Part shown: one piece after another, positions 7,302 to 15,586 of the stretch | Numbering within the stretch: the stretch's first letter is position 1 | How the letters are laid out: each line of letters begins with the position of its first letter | Assembly: GCF_030209755.1 (NCBI RefSeq) | Contig: NZ_JARVRH010000008.1 | Coordinates: forward strand, 1-64,000 | DNA: 64,000 nucleotides | Direction of reading: 5' to 3' | DNA from: Arthrobacter sp. efr-133-TYG-118 | GTDB lineage: Bacteria > Actinomycetota > Actinomycetes > Actinomycetales > Micrococcaceae | Program-made: the position numbers and the translations under genes | The notes under the pieces: generated by a model | What the model was told of the DNA's origin: nothing | What the model saw: only the letters and a program-made list of their open reading frames with translations | Databases searched by the model: none

Positions 7302-8210
7302 ATGACTGCTTCAATGCCAGGCACGCACCCGGCTGCTCCCGCCCTCGCACTCCTCCTCGACGTCGACGGCCCTGTCGCGAGTCCCGTGACGCGCGACGTG
7401 AAGCCGGAAATCATCGCCGACCTCGTGGGCTTGGCATCCGCAGGCATCCCCGTCATTTTCAACACCGGCCGCTCAGACGCTTTCATCCGCGAGCAGGTCA
7501 TGGCGCCCATGATCGCCGCCGGAATGCCTGCGGGAACGGTGGTCCACGCGATCTGCGAGAAGGGCGCTGTGTGGTTCAGCTACACCTCGGGCGGCCCGGG
7601 ACCCATCCATGTGGACCATGAGCTTGCTGTTCCGAAGGCCTACGGCGACGACGTCCGCCGCATGGTGGCAGAGGACTATGCGACGCACATGTTCTTCGAC
7701 GAGACAAAGCGCGCCATGGTGTCGGTGGAGCAGCATCTGGACGTCTCAAGTGACGATTACCTGGCCGAGCAGAAGCTCTTCGACGCCGATGCCTTGGAGC
7801 TCATGGGCAGGCACGGGCTCTCCGCTGCTCTCCTCGATCACCACGCACCAGAGTCCGACGACGCCGCAGACTACCGCCTGGATCCCACCATCATCTCCAC
7901 GGACATCGAGTCCATCCGGCTCGGCAAAGATCTCGGCGCCAGCCGCGCAGTGGAACTCCTCGCCGCCCAAGGCATTACCCCGCAGGCCTGGCGTACAGTG
8001 GGCGATTCGCGCACGGACTACGCCATGGCGGATTGGCTCCACCACAACGACCACAGCGTCAAGCACGTCGACGTCCGGCCCGCGGACGGCGTGCCCAACA
8101 AGCCCTACGATGTTCTTACAGCCACAGACCTCGGCTTGGGCGACGACGTCATTCACGACGACGCCGGAGGCGCATTCCTGCGCAGTTGGCGTGAAGCCTT
8201 GGTGGGCTAA
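7302..8210 (+). CDS. HAD-superfamily hydrolase
   Basis: This 302-residue protein has HAD motif I LLLDVDGPV with nucleophile Asp20 and acid Asp22, motif II IFNTGRSD and motif IV WRTVGDSRTDYAMADWL. The large cap between motifs II and III resembles the Cof/trehalose-phosphatase type. The usual substrates of that type are sugar or cofactor phosphates. It sits 52 nt upstream of the Stealth gene on the same strand, so the two may act on the same sugar-phosphate polymer. That link is inference. Confidence 0.8.
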   Translation: MTASMPGTHPAAPALALLLDVDGPVASPVTRDVKPEIIADLVGLASAGIPVIFNTGRSDAFIREQVMAPMIAAGMPAGTVVHAICEKGAVWFSYTSGGPGPIHVDHELAVPKAYGDDVRRMVAEDYATHMFFDETKRAMVSVEQHLDVSSDDYLAEQKLFDADALELMGRHGLSAALLDHHAPESDDAADYRLDPTIISTDIESIRLGKDLGASRAVELLAAQGITPQAWRTVGDSRTDYAMADWLHHNDHSVKHVDVRPADGVPNKPYDVLTATDLGLGDDVIHDDAGGAFLRSWREALVG

Positions 8211-8262
8211 GGCCACCAAGCCCGCGCGAACCACAACCTTTCGGAGAAAAGCCATCACAGAC

Positions 8263-9846
8263 ATGGACCAGCAAGCAATCTACTTCGGTAGCCCCGCCTC
8301 CGACGACGATGCCGTCGTTCCCGAACCGACATCGCCCGCAGTCGAAGCGCGCCTCAAGCACCGCGCCGACGTCGTCCGCCATCGCGGCCGTTACAGCTTG
8401 CTGAACCAGAACCGCACCCCGCAGCAGGTAATGGTCGAAGACCTTCTCGTTATCCGCGCCGCACTGGACGCGGCCGGGCTGGACTTCATCCTGGTCCGCG
8501 GCAATGATCACCGGCCCGTGATCGCCGTCGATTGGAAGCTCCGGAAGAAACTGCGCCAGGCTTTGGTCTCCGCTTTCCGGAACGAGCCGTTCTACTCCAT
8601 GACCGTTGATGCGCGGAAGAAATCCACGTTGCTGGTGGCCGACGGCGAGCTCTCGAGCAACCGGAAGGCCCGGATCTTCCGGCTCTTCCGTCCACGCGTG
8701 GAACCCGGGGGCGGGCTGACTTACGGCCCCTCGCTGGGCGTGCAACTGGAATTATGGGAGTTCGACGGCGAACAACTCGTGTTGCCGGTGGAAAACTCCC
8801 TGACCCGGCGAACCATGTTGCGCCAGGATGCTGTCCGGGGCACGGTGGAACGCCACGGGCTGAGCTGGCCGACCATCGAGAACATGTTCGCGGACCACGC
8901 GAGCGACATCGACTTCGACGTCGACATTGTCTTTTCATGGGTGGACGGCAACGATCCCGCGTATATCGCGGCCCGCCGCGAACAAATGAAAGACGCAGTC
9001 GTGGGCGAAGGCGACGCCCACGAGGCCCGTTTCCGGCAGATCAACGAGCTCAAATATGCCCTGCGCTCCGTGTACATGTACGCGCCCTGGATTCGCCGCA
9101 TCTACATCGCCACTGATTCCCCCGCGCCGGAGTGGCTGGCCGAGCACCCGAGTGTCAGGATCATGCGCAGCGAGGAGTTCTTCAAGGACCCCACGGTGCT
9201 GCCTACCCACAATTCCCAGGCCGTGGAATCCCAGTTGCACCACATTGAGGGACTCTCCGAGCACTTCCTGTATTCCAACGACGACATGTTCTTCGGCCGG
9301 CCCGTGGCACCGGACATGTTCTTCACTCCCGGCGGAATCACCAAGTTCATCGAAGCCTCCACCCGGATCGGGCTGGGAGAGAACGACACCGAACGCAGCG
9401 GCTTCGAGAACGCTGCCCGCGTCAACAGGAAGCTCCTCTGGGAGCGGTTCGGGCGGATCACCACTCGCCATCTGGAACACACGGCCGCGCCCCTTCGCCG
9501 AAGCGTGATCGCGGAGATGGAACGCGAGTTTCCGGCCGAATTCGCCAAGACGGCGGGCAGCAGGTTCCGCGCGGCGGACAACATCTCGGTGACCAACTCG
9601 TTCTACCACTACTACTCGTTGCTCACGGGCCGGGCAGTGACGCAGACGGCAGCCAAGGTCAGGTATGTGGACACCACCCTGTGGTCCGGGCTGCACTACC
9701 TGCCCACCTTGCTCGCCAAGCGCAACGTGGACTTCTTCTGCCTCAACGATGGCAGCTTCCCCGAGGTGGCTGCCGACGAAAGGGCCGGGCTCGTGACGGA
9801 CTTCATGGAGAAGTACTTCCCGGTCAAGGCGCCGTGGGAGAAGTAG
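8263..9846 (+). CDS. Stealth-family glycan phosphotransferase
   Basis: This 527-residue protein shows all the landmarks of the Stealth family, which transfers sugar-1-phosphate in capsule or exopolysaccharide synthesis. CR1/CR2 is seen at about residues 222-280 (VDIVFSWVDGNDPAYIAARR, then INELKYALRSVYMYAPWIRRIYIATD). CR3 is near 322-345 (ESQLHHIEGL...FLYSNDDMFFG) and CR4 near 490 (FFCLNDG). The N-terminal 200 residues are variable. The ATG at 8263 follows TCGGAGAAAAG. An open frame continues upstream but has no ribosome site. No other capsule genes lie nearby, apart from the HAD phosphatase immediately upstream. Confidence 0.88.
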   Translation: MDQQAIYFGSPASDDDAVVPEPTSPAVEARLKHRADVVRHRGRYSLLNQNRTPQQVMVEDLLVIRAALDAAGLDFILVRGNDHRPVIAVDWKLRKKLRQALVSAFRNEPFYSMTVDARKKSTLLVADGELSSNRKARIFRLFRPRVEPGGGLTYGPSLGVQLELWEFDGEQLVLPVENSLTRRTMLRQDAVRGTVERHGLSWPTIENMFADHASDIDFDVDIVFSWVDGNDPAYIAARREQMKDAVVGEGDAHEARFRQINELKYALRSVYMYAPWIRRIYIATDSPAPEWLAEHPSVRIMRSEEFFKDPTVLPTHNSQAVESQLHHIEGLSEHFLYSNDDMFFGRPVAPDMFFTPGGITKFIEASTRIGLGENDTERSGFENAARVNRKLLWERFGRITTRHLEHTAAPLRRSVIAEMEREFPAEFAKTAGSRFRAADNISVTNSFYHYYSLLTGRAVTQTAAKVRYVDTTLWSGLHYLPTLLAKRNVDFFCLNDGSFPEVAADERAGLVTDFMEKYFPVKAPWEK

Positions 9847-9850
9847 TCCG

Positions 9851-10792
9851 CTAGCGGCGGGTCATCTCCGGGTGCTTCGCATCGGCCCTGGAACCACGTT
9901 CATGCGTAGCTCGCTGGGGAATCCGGATACCGGCTTCGGCGAGCCGGCGCCTGGTGGCTTCCGGGCTGACGTACTCACCGACAGTCGGCGATTTTCCCAG
10001 CGGCACCACTGAATGCACGATCGTCTGCTCGTAAACGTGCACCAGGTTGAATGCCTGGGCGCCATCCCGGCCGCGGGTGCCGCCCTGCGGAACGTTGAGG
10101 TCCTGCGTGTAGCAACTCGCCGAAGCCACCGATACCGGGACGCCAGCGAAAGTGGCCGTGGTGGAGTAGTGGAGGTGACCGCCCAGGATGGAGCGGACAT
10201 CCGAATTGCGTACGACGTCGGCCAGCGCGGCTTGGCCGCGCAGCTCCACGAGGATGGAGAGGTCAAGGACGCTCGGGACCGGAGGGTGGTGGAGGGCAAG
10301 GATCGTGCCGTCGGGAGCCGGCGTCGCGAGCTCCGACCCCAACCAGTCGAGCTGGCTCTGGCTTAGCTCACCGTGATGGTAGCCGGGCACGGAGGTATCG
10401 AGCGTGATGATCCGCAGGCCGTTGACGAAGTAGCTGTGATCCACCGGGGCGTCATTGTCGCTCTGGTCGAAGAGGCCCGCGCGGAAATTCGCCCGATCGT
10501 CGTGGTTTCCCATCGCCCAGATCACCCGCGCTCCCATCTCTCGACAGGCAGGCTCGACGATCGACCGGAGTTTGGCGTAGGCGCCCGGCTCACCTTGATC
10601 GGCGAGGTCCCCGGTGAAGATCACGGCGTCGGGACGGACCTTTGACGCGTGCACTTCCGAAAATAGTTGCCTGAGATGGGCTTCGCTATCGACCGCGCCG
10701 TAAAGGGGCTCCGACCCTCCCAACAAATGGGAGTCGCTAAGGTGCAGAAGTACGTGTCCTGGCCGCGGGTGCTCGGCCTCGATGAGCTCCAT
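9851..10792 (-). CDS. Calcineurin-like metallophosphoesterase (CpdA-like)
   Basis: This protein of about 313 residues has the class III cyclic-nucleotide phosphodiesterase metal motifs: HLSDSHLLG (D-X-H), [13 protein letters not shown] (GD), WAMGNHDDR (GNHD), ILALHHPP and [10 protein letters not shown] (GHXH). This branch hydrolyses 3',5'-cAMP or phospholipid diesters, and the specificity here is not clear. I preferred the ATG at 10792 because GAAGG precedes it. A TTG 63 nt upstream would add 21 residues without a clear ribosome site. It converges on the Stealth gene with only 4 nt between stops. Confidence 0.87.
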   Translation of the reverse strand: MELIEAEHPRPGHVLLHLSDSHLLGGSEPLYGAVDSEAHLRQLFSEVHASKVRPDAVIFTGDLADQGEPGAYAKLRSIVEPACREMGARVIWAMGNHDDRANFRAGLFDQSDNDAPVDHSYFVNGLRIITLDTSVPGYHHGELSQSQLDWLGSELATPAPDGTILALHHPPVPSVLDLSILVELRGQAALADVVRNSDVRSILGGHLHYSTTATFAGVPVSVASASCYTQDLNVPQGGTRGRDGAQAFNLVHVYEQTIVHSVVPLGKSPTVGEYVSPEATRRRLAEAGIRIPQRATHERGSRADAKHPEMTRR

Positions 10793-11129
10793 TACTACCT
10801 TCGGGTCGGTAGGAGGCGGCGCCTCCGGTGTCAGTCCCCAATAGACCCAATCCAACCAGACAAAAGGCTAACGCAGGGTAACTTACGGCCGGAATGTTGG
10901 AAAATTACTCACGTTCCCCCGCGATCCCCGCTCACCTTTAGGGCAACTTTCGACGACGCCCGCTCACCAATGACCCCACTTCACCTAACGCCCTCTCACC
11001 AAAAGTGAGCGAGCCGTTAGACCAAAAGGCGACATAGGTGAGCGAGCGTCGGTGTTTGCGTGGGTCAGGGAACAAGCCCCGAAACAGACCCTCTTGACTC
11101 AAACATGTGTCGCCCCTCACAATAAGTGA
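10793..11129. other. Intergenic stretch with the family C repeat and the permease promoter
   Basis: About 340 nt separate the phosphoesterase and the permease, which are divergent. I see no gene here. The left third (10793-10920) is featureless apart from the phosphoesterase leader. The middle holds a 96-nt nested inverted repeat (10955-11050). The right end holds a promoter for the permease. Confidence 0.6.
10955..11050. repeat. Family C nested inverted repeat carrying CGCTCGCTCAC-type motifs
   Basis: The outer arms GACGCCCGCTCACC (10955-10968) and GGTGAGCGAGCGTC (11037-11050) pair with one mismatch. The inner arms are TAACGCCCTCTCAC (10986-10999) and GTGAGCGAGCCGTTA (11005-11019). Another half-motif (CCCGCTCACCTTTA) lies near 10927. 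The core, CGCTCGCTCAC on the minus strand, recurs twice at 36953-37004. Confidence 0.8.
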
Positions 11130-11141
11130 ATGGCTTTCACT
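11094..11141 (+). promoter_or_regulatory. Promoter and operator dyad of the permease
   Basis: TTGACT (11094-11099) and CACAAT (11118-11123) are separated by 18 nt. They are followed at once by AGTGAATGGCTTTCACT (11125-11141), a dyad with 6-bp perfect arms that covers the expected transcript start and the first candidate ATG. The TetR regulator encoded just downstream is the obvious candidate repressor, by inference. Confidence 0.5.
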
Positions 11142-12602
11142 AAAGAGACAGCGGCAATGGCTCCGCCCGCAACTTCCAACCCTGAGGTTGGATTGAAGAA
11201 GAACGCAATCGGCACTCGCGACATTGTGTTCATGTTGGTGTCAGCGGCCGCTCCGCTGACCATCGTCGTCGGCATCGCCCCGCTCGCCCTCGCTGTGGGC
11301 GGCGTCGGCGCTCCCTCCATCTACATCGCCGCGGCTATCGGCCTGGGCCTGTTCGCGATAGGTTTCATGGCGCTCACCCGCCACGTCCGGTCCTACAGCG
11401 GCTTCTACGGCTATATCTCGAAGACCCTCGGCCGCGTGGTCGGCCTCGGTTCCGGCCTCACTGCCTGGATGAGCTACAACGGCCTGCAGATCGGCCTTTA
11501 CGGACTGCTGGGTATCCAGGCCAACCTCGCCGTGAAGTCCTTCACCGGCGTGGAACTTCCCTGGTGGCTCTACGCGATCGTGTCGATCGGGGCCGTCTGG
11601 TACCTGGGCTGGCGCGGGATCGACGTCGGCGCCAGGGTCCTCGCGGTCCTGCTCACCCTCGAAACCCTGATCGTCGCCATCGTCGCCGCGTTCGTCCTGG
11701 CCCAAGGCGGCGCACACGGCATCAGCTTCGAATCATTCAGCCCGCAGGCCATCTTCTCCCCGCAGTTCGCTGCAGTCCTTGGCCTTGGTTTCTCCGCCTT
11801 CATGGGATTTGAATCCGGAGCCCTGTACCGGGAAGAGGCCCGGGACCCGGACCGCAGCGTCCCGCGTGCCACCTACATCTCCATCGCCTTCATCGGCGCG
11901 TTTTACGCCTTCGCCGTCTGGATCATCGTCCAGGCCTTCGGAGCGGACGCCGTCCAAGCGTTCGCCGCGGGCCACCTCGACGCCGGGGACACCGCCTACA
12001 TCGCAGCGGGCAACTTCGCGGGCGGCTGGTGCGTGAACCTCATGAGCGTGCTGATCGTCACCAGCATCTTCGCCGCCCAGCTCTCCTTCCACAACACCAT
12101 CAATCGCTACACCCTGTCCCTGAGCCGCGAGGGCATCTTCCCGAAACGCTCCGGCCGCATCAGCCCGCGATACCGCACCCCCTCCGTGGCCGGCTTCGAC
12201 CAGACCCTCCTCGCGCTCGCCCTCGTGATCGGCGCGGCCCTATTCCATCTGGACCCCTTCACCCAGTTCCTGATCTGGACGAACACCCCGGGCGTGATCG
12301 GCATCCTCCTACTGCAAGCCCTCACCGGTGTCGGCGTCGTAGTCTTCTTCACCCGGCTCAGGGACCACGGCCTTCGCTGGTACGTCGTCCCTTCCGCCGT
12401 GGTCGCCACCATCATCATGTGCGTAGTGACCTACCTGATGGCCAACAATGCCCAACTGCTCACAGGCCTCCCGGCCGGGGACCCCGTCAACACCACGCTC
12501 CTCGTGTTCGCACCGATCCTGTTTGCCGCCGGAACCGTACTGGCCCTCGTGCTGCGCAAGGTCAACCCGGCCGCCTACCAGCGGATCGGCCACGCGGAGT
12601 GA
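11130..12602 (+). CDS. APC-family amino acid/polyamine permease
   Basis: This 490-residue permease has about 12 transmembrane segments. The first helix carries the APC mark FMLVSAAAPLTIVVGIAPLAL. Helix 6 reads GLGFSAFMGFESGALYREEARDPDRSVPRATYISI, the family's substrate and sodium/proton site. The substrate is probably an amine or amino acid. The downstream amidohydrolase suggests that imported compounds are hydrolysed. Two starts are possible. The ATG at 11130 lies within an operator-like dyad and would be leaderless. The ATG at 11157 has AAAGAGA upstream and fits the family start equally well. Confidence 0.88.
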   Translation: MAFTKETAAMAPPATSNPEVGLKKNAIGTRDIVFMLVSAAAPLTIVVGIAPLALAVGGVGAPSIYIAAAIGLGLFAIGFMALTRHVRSYSGFYGYISKTLGRVVGLGSGLTAWMSYNGLQIGLYGLLGIQANLAVKSFTGVELPWWLYAIVSIGAVWYLGWRGIDVGARVLAVLLTLETLIVAIVAAFVLAQGGAHGISFESFSPQAIFSPQFAAVLGLGFSAFMGFESGALYREEARDPDRSVPRATYISIAFIGAFYAFAVWIIVQAFGADAVQAFAAGHLDAGDTAYIAAGNFAGGWCVNLMSVLIVTSIFAAQLSFHNTINRYTLSLSREGIFPKRSGRISPRYRTPSVAGFDQTLLALALVIGAALFHLDPFTQFLIWTNTPGVIGILLLQALTGVGVVVFFTRLRDHGLRWYVVPSAVVATIIMCVVTYLMANNAQLLTGLPAGDPVNTTLLVFAPILFAAGTVLALVLRKVNPAAYQRIGHAE

Positions 12603-12624
12603 TCCCGGAGCCTAGTCTTGAGGG

Positions 12625-13263
12625 ATGCAGACTCCCAGCAAAACCAGCCAGCTAGGACGGCCCCGGACACCGAGGCTCTCGCGGAAGGCGATCGGCCGCG
12701 CGGCGCTCGAGATGTTCCAAGAGGAAGAGAGCCTCTCCATCCCGCGGCTCGCGGAACGTCTGGGCGTCAGGCAGTCATCTTTCTACAAGCACGTTACTGG
12801 TCGCCAGGAGATCATCGAACTGGCCCGTGGCGCGCTCGTAGAAAAAGCTCCGATGCCCGAGTTGCCGGCCGGCAGCCTTGACGACGTCATCCGCGAGATC
12901 TTCGACTCCCTCCGCAAGGCGTACAGCATGGTGCCGGCGCTCCTTCCCCTCCTGCTCACGCAGCCGGTGTCACACCCGGCAGCCCTGGAGCGTTACGACC
13001 AGTTTGTCGAAGCGTTTGAGATCGCGGGGGCGCCACGGCACCTCATCATTCCCGCGCTGGAAGCCCTCGACAGCGCAGCGATCGGCGCGAGCCTCGACGC
13101 AATGACGATGGAATCAGCATGGAGCATCAACGAAGAGGAGGAAGGCACTTATCCCCATCTGTTCGCGGCAAAGAAAGCCGTGGCAGAGCACCCTGTAGAC
13201 CGCTTCGCCTTCCTGGCCGATGTCCTCTCGGCAGGATTGAAGGCCGCTATCGACGACGACTGA
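12625..13263 (+). CDS. TetR-family transcriptional regulator
   Basis: This 212-residue regulator has an N-terminal helix-turn-helix at about residues 18-62 (LSRKAIGRAALEMFQEEESLSIPRLAERLGVRQSSFYKHVTGRQEII). The C-terminal helical domain is of the TetR_C type and its ligand is unknown. It lies 22 nt after the permease and 49 nt before the amidohydrolase, all on one strand. It most likely controls this cluster through the AGTGAA/TTCACT dyad at the permease start. That assignment is inferred from position. Confidence 0.85.
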   Translation: MQTPSKTSQLGRPRTPRLSRKAIGRAALEMFQEEESLSIPRLAERLGVRQSSFYKHVTGRQEIIELARGALVEKAPMPELPAGSLDDVIREIFDSLRKAYSMVPALLPLLLTQPVSHPAALERYDQFVEAFEIAGAPRHLIIPALEALDSAAIGASLDAMTMESAWSINEEEEGTYPHLFAAKKAVAEHPVDRFAFLADVLSAGLKAAIDDD

Positions 13264-13312
13264 TCCTCACCGGGCCGGCGTCGGAAACCCGAACACAACA
13301 AGGAGTTACATC

Positions 13313-15007
13313 TTGACCACGCCCGAGCCCATCGACCTCGTCATCTTCTCGTCCAGCATCCTCCACGGTGAGGCGCTCACAGAGACCGCCGGTTTCGTCG
13401 CCATCTCAAATGGCCGCATTGCGCACGTCGGCCGCGCCGACGGCGAGCAGGCAGCCAACCCCACCGCCGAATGGACCGCACGGGCCAAACACGTGATCGA
13501 CGTCGGCGACGCAACAATCTGCCCCGGCCTGATCGACGCCCACATCCACCCCATCCACGGGGCGGAAATCGCCCGTGGACTTGACCTGGGCGGGGTCACC
13601 GAGCTCGACGCCGTCCGCACCGCCCTTGCGCGGCACGCCGTGTCCAGGCCGCACGCCGTCGGCTCCGATTGGTTGTTCGCCTGGGGCCTCGACCCTGTCA
13701 TCTTCGGGGACGCGGTCTTCGACAACTCCCTCTTCGACGGCATCCTCGACGACGAGCTCGTATTCATCACCCTGTTCGACGGCCACGCCTCACTCGTCTC
13801 CGACGCCGCCCTCAAGCTCGCCGGGGTCACCGGAACGGAAGAGCTTCCCAGCACCGGCTATGTCGGCGTCGACCAGCACGGCAAGCCCAACGGCATGCTC
13901 TACGAAATGGCCGCCCAGGACCTCGTCCGCGGCATCCTCCCCCAGCCCTCCTTCGATCAGCGGGTCGACGAACTCGGGGAACTCCTGCGCTCCATGGCCG
14001 AAGCCGGGCTGGTGGCCGGCCAGATGCTGGACTTCGGGGCCCCGGACACCCTGGAAGTGCTGGAGGCCCTCGAACGCAGAGGCGAGCTCGCCATCCGGCT
14101 GCGCATCTCCCCGTGGGTCATGCCCGGTGCCACCGAGGAGGACCTGAAGGCCATGCTGGCGATGCAGGGCCGGCACGGCAGGCGCTGGCACGTTCACGGC
14201 ATCAAGCTCATGATGGATGGAACCATCGACAATGGCACGGCATGGCTCTTTGAACCCGACACCCACGGAGAATCACTCCACCCGCTCTGGCACGATCCTG
14301 AGGCCCTCGCCGCAGCCATGAAGTTCTTCCACGAACACCGGGTCCCCACCACCACGCACGCCATCGGCGACAAAGCGGTGTCCTTCGTCGCGCGGACCAT
14401 CGGGACCCTTCCCAAGAACGGCACGGTACACCGGATCGAGCACATCGAGTCCATCCCGGATTCGGTCTTGGCGGAAATCATCAGCGCGGGGGCTGCAACG
14501 AGCCTGCAGCCGACGCATTGCGCCCTCTACAGCCGCGCCGACCACAGCGACAACTGGTCCCGCAGGCTTGGCAGCAAACGGGCCAACCACGCGTGGCGGA
14601 CCCGCGATCTCCGCGACGCCGGAGCCATCGTCGCCCTCGGATCGGACTGGCCCATCGCTCCTTTCGACCCGCGGGCGATTATCGCCTCAGCCCAGACGCG
14701 CCGCCCGGCCGGCCGGCCCGACGTCGAGCCCGTCCAGCCCCGGCAGTCGCTGTCCGCGCGTGCCGCGCTCGAAGGCTACACGAGCCAATACTGGCGGTCG
14801 GTTGGCGAAGCAGGCGGAATCGTGGAGAGCGGAGCCCGCGCCGATCTGACGATTGTTGGACACAATCCTCTGACCACCGCGCCGGACGAATTCGCGCAGA
14901 CCCCGGTGATCCTGACGGTTGTCGACGGAGAAATCGTTGTTGACAACTTTCAGGCCCTCGCGAAGGGCATCGCCGACCTCGGTGAGGAATCGTTCCAGCC
15001 TGCTTAG
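13313..15007 (+). CDS. YtcJ-like metal-dependent amidohydrolase
   Basis: This 564-residue protein belongs to the amidohydrolase_3 (YtcJ/LAF3) group. The metal-site HXH is GLIDAHIHPIHG (His77, His79). A lysine in VHGIKLMMDGTIDNGTAW near residue 298 matches the carboxylated bridge. THAIGDKAV (about 347), RIEHIES (about 376) and GSDWPI (about 444) supply the remaining ligands. Family members hydrolyse amides, N-formyl or cyclic amides. The TTG start at 13313 has AAGGAG 9 nt upstream. It ends the permease-regulator-enzyme cluster and overlaps the convergent glutathione peroxidase gene by 4 nt. Confidence 0.87.
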   Translation: MTTPEPIDLVIFSSSILHGEALTETAGFVAISNGRIAHVGRADGEQAANPTAEWTARAKHVIDVGDATICPGLIDAHIHPIHGAEIARGLDLGGVTELDAVRTALARHAVSRPHAVGSDWLFAWGLDPVIFGDAVFDNSLFDGILDDELVFITLFDGHASLVSDAALKLAGVTGTEELPSTGYVGVDQHGKPNGMLYEMAAQDLVRGILPQPSFDQRVDELGELLRSMAEAGLVAGQMLDFGAPDTLEVLEALERRGELAIRLRISPWVMPGATEEDLKAMLAMQGRHGRRWHVHGIKLMMDGTIDNGTAWLFEPDTHGESLHPLWHDPEALAAAMKFFHEHRVPTTTHAIGDKAVSFVARTIGTLPKNGTVHRIEHIESIPDSVLAEIISAGAATSLQPTHCALYSRADHSDNWSRRLGSKRANHAWRTRDLRDAGAIVALGSDWPIAPFDPRAIIASAQTRRPAGRPDVEPVQPRQSLSARAALEGYTSQYWRSVGEAGGIVESGARADLTIVGHNPLTTAPDEFAQTPVILTVVDGEIVVDNFQALAKGIADLGEESFQPA

Positions 15008-15489
15008 GCGAGGGCGCCTTCGAGTGCCTCGATGAGTTTTTCGGAATCGGGCTCGACGGCGGACGGGAAGCGGGCGAGCACCTCGCCTTCGCGGCTCACG
15101 AGGAACTTTTCGAAGTTCCACTTCACCTTCTGCGGTTTGGAGCCGTCGGCCGTCCGGGTCAGCTCGGCATACAGGGGGTGCTGCTGCTTGCCCCGGACCT
15201 TGGATTTGCTCGCGAGCGGGAACGAGACTCCGAAATTGCGCTGGCAGAAGTCCGCGATCTCGGCGTCGGACCCCTGTTCCTGGCCGGCGAACTGGTTGCA
15301 CGGCACACCCAGAACCTCGAATCCACGGTCACGGTATTTGCCGTAGAGCTCCTCAAGTCCCGAGTACTGGCGCGTGAAACCACACTTCGAAGCCACATTG
15401 ACGACCAGGACGGCTTTGCCCTCGAAACGCCCAAAGTCGGCCTGGGAGCCGTCGTTGAACGTCAGGGGGATGCTATAGAGCGGGGACAT
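15004..15489 (-). CDS. Glutathione peroxidase-family thiol peroxidase
   Basis: This 161-residue enzyme is a cysteine-type GPx homologue that reduces hydroperoxides, in bacteria usually with thioredoxin or another thiol. The peroxidatic cysteine is Cys36 in VNVASKCGFTRQY. The rest of the tetrad is visible as Gln in GVPCNQFAGQEQ and Trp/Asn in KVKWNFEKF. The extra cysteines at CNQF and DFCQRNFG could act as resolving residues. Length is normal for the family. It stands alone and is convergent with the amidohydrolase. Confidence 0.92.
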   Translation of the reverse strand: MSPLYSIPLTFNDGSQADFGRFEGKAVLVVNVASKCGFTRQYSGLEELYGKYRDRGFEVLGVPCNQFAGQEQGSDAEIADFCQRNFGVSFPLASKSKVRGKQQHPLYAELTRTADGSKPQKVKWNFEKFLVSREGEVLARFPSAVEPDSEKLIEALEGALA

Positions 15490-15586
15490 TGAATCGTTTC
15501 CTTACGACGGGGAACCTTGGCAAACTGCCGCATTCGAGTCTACGCGCGGCAGTGCCGTTGGGCGGGCGCCTGGAAAGCGATGACTT

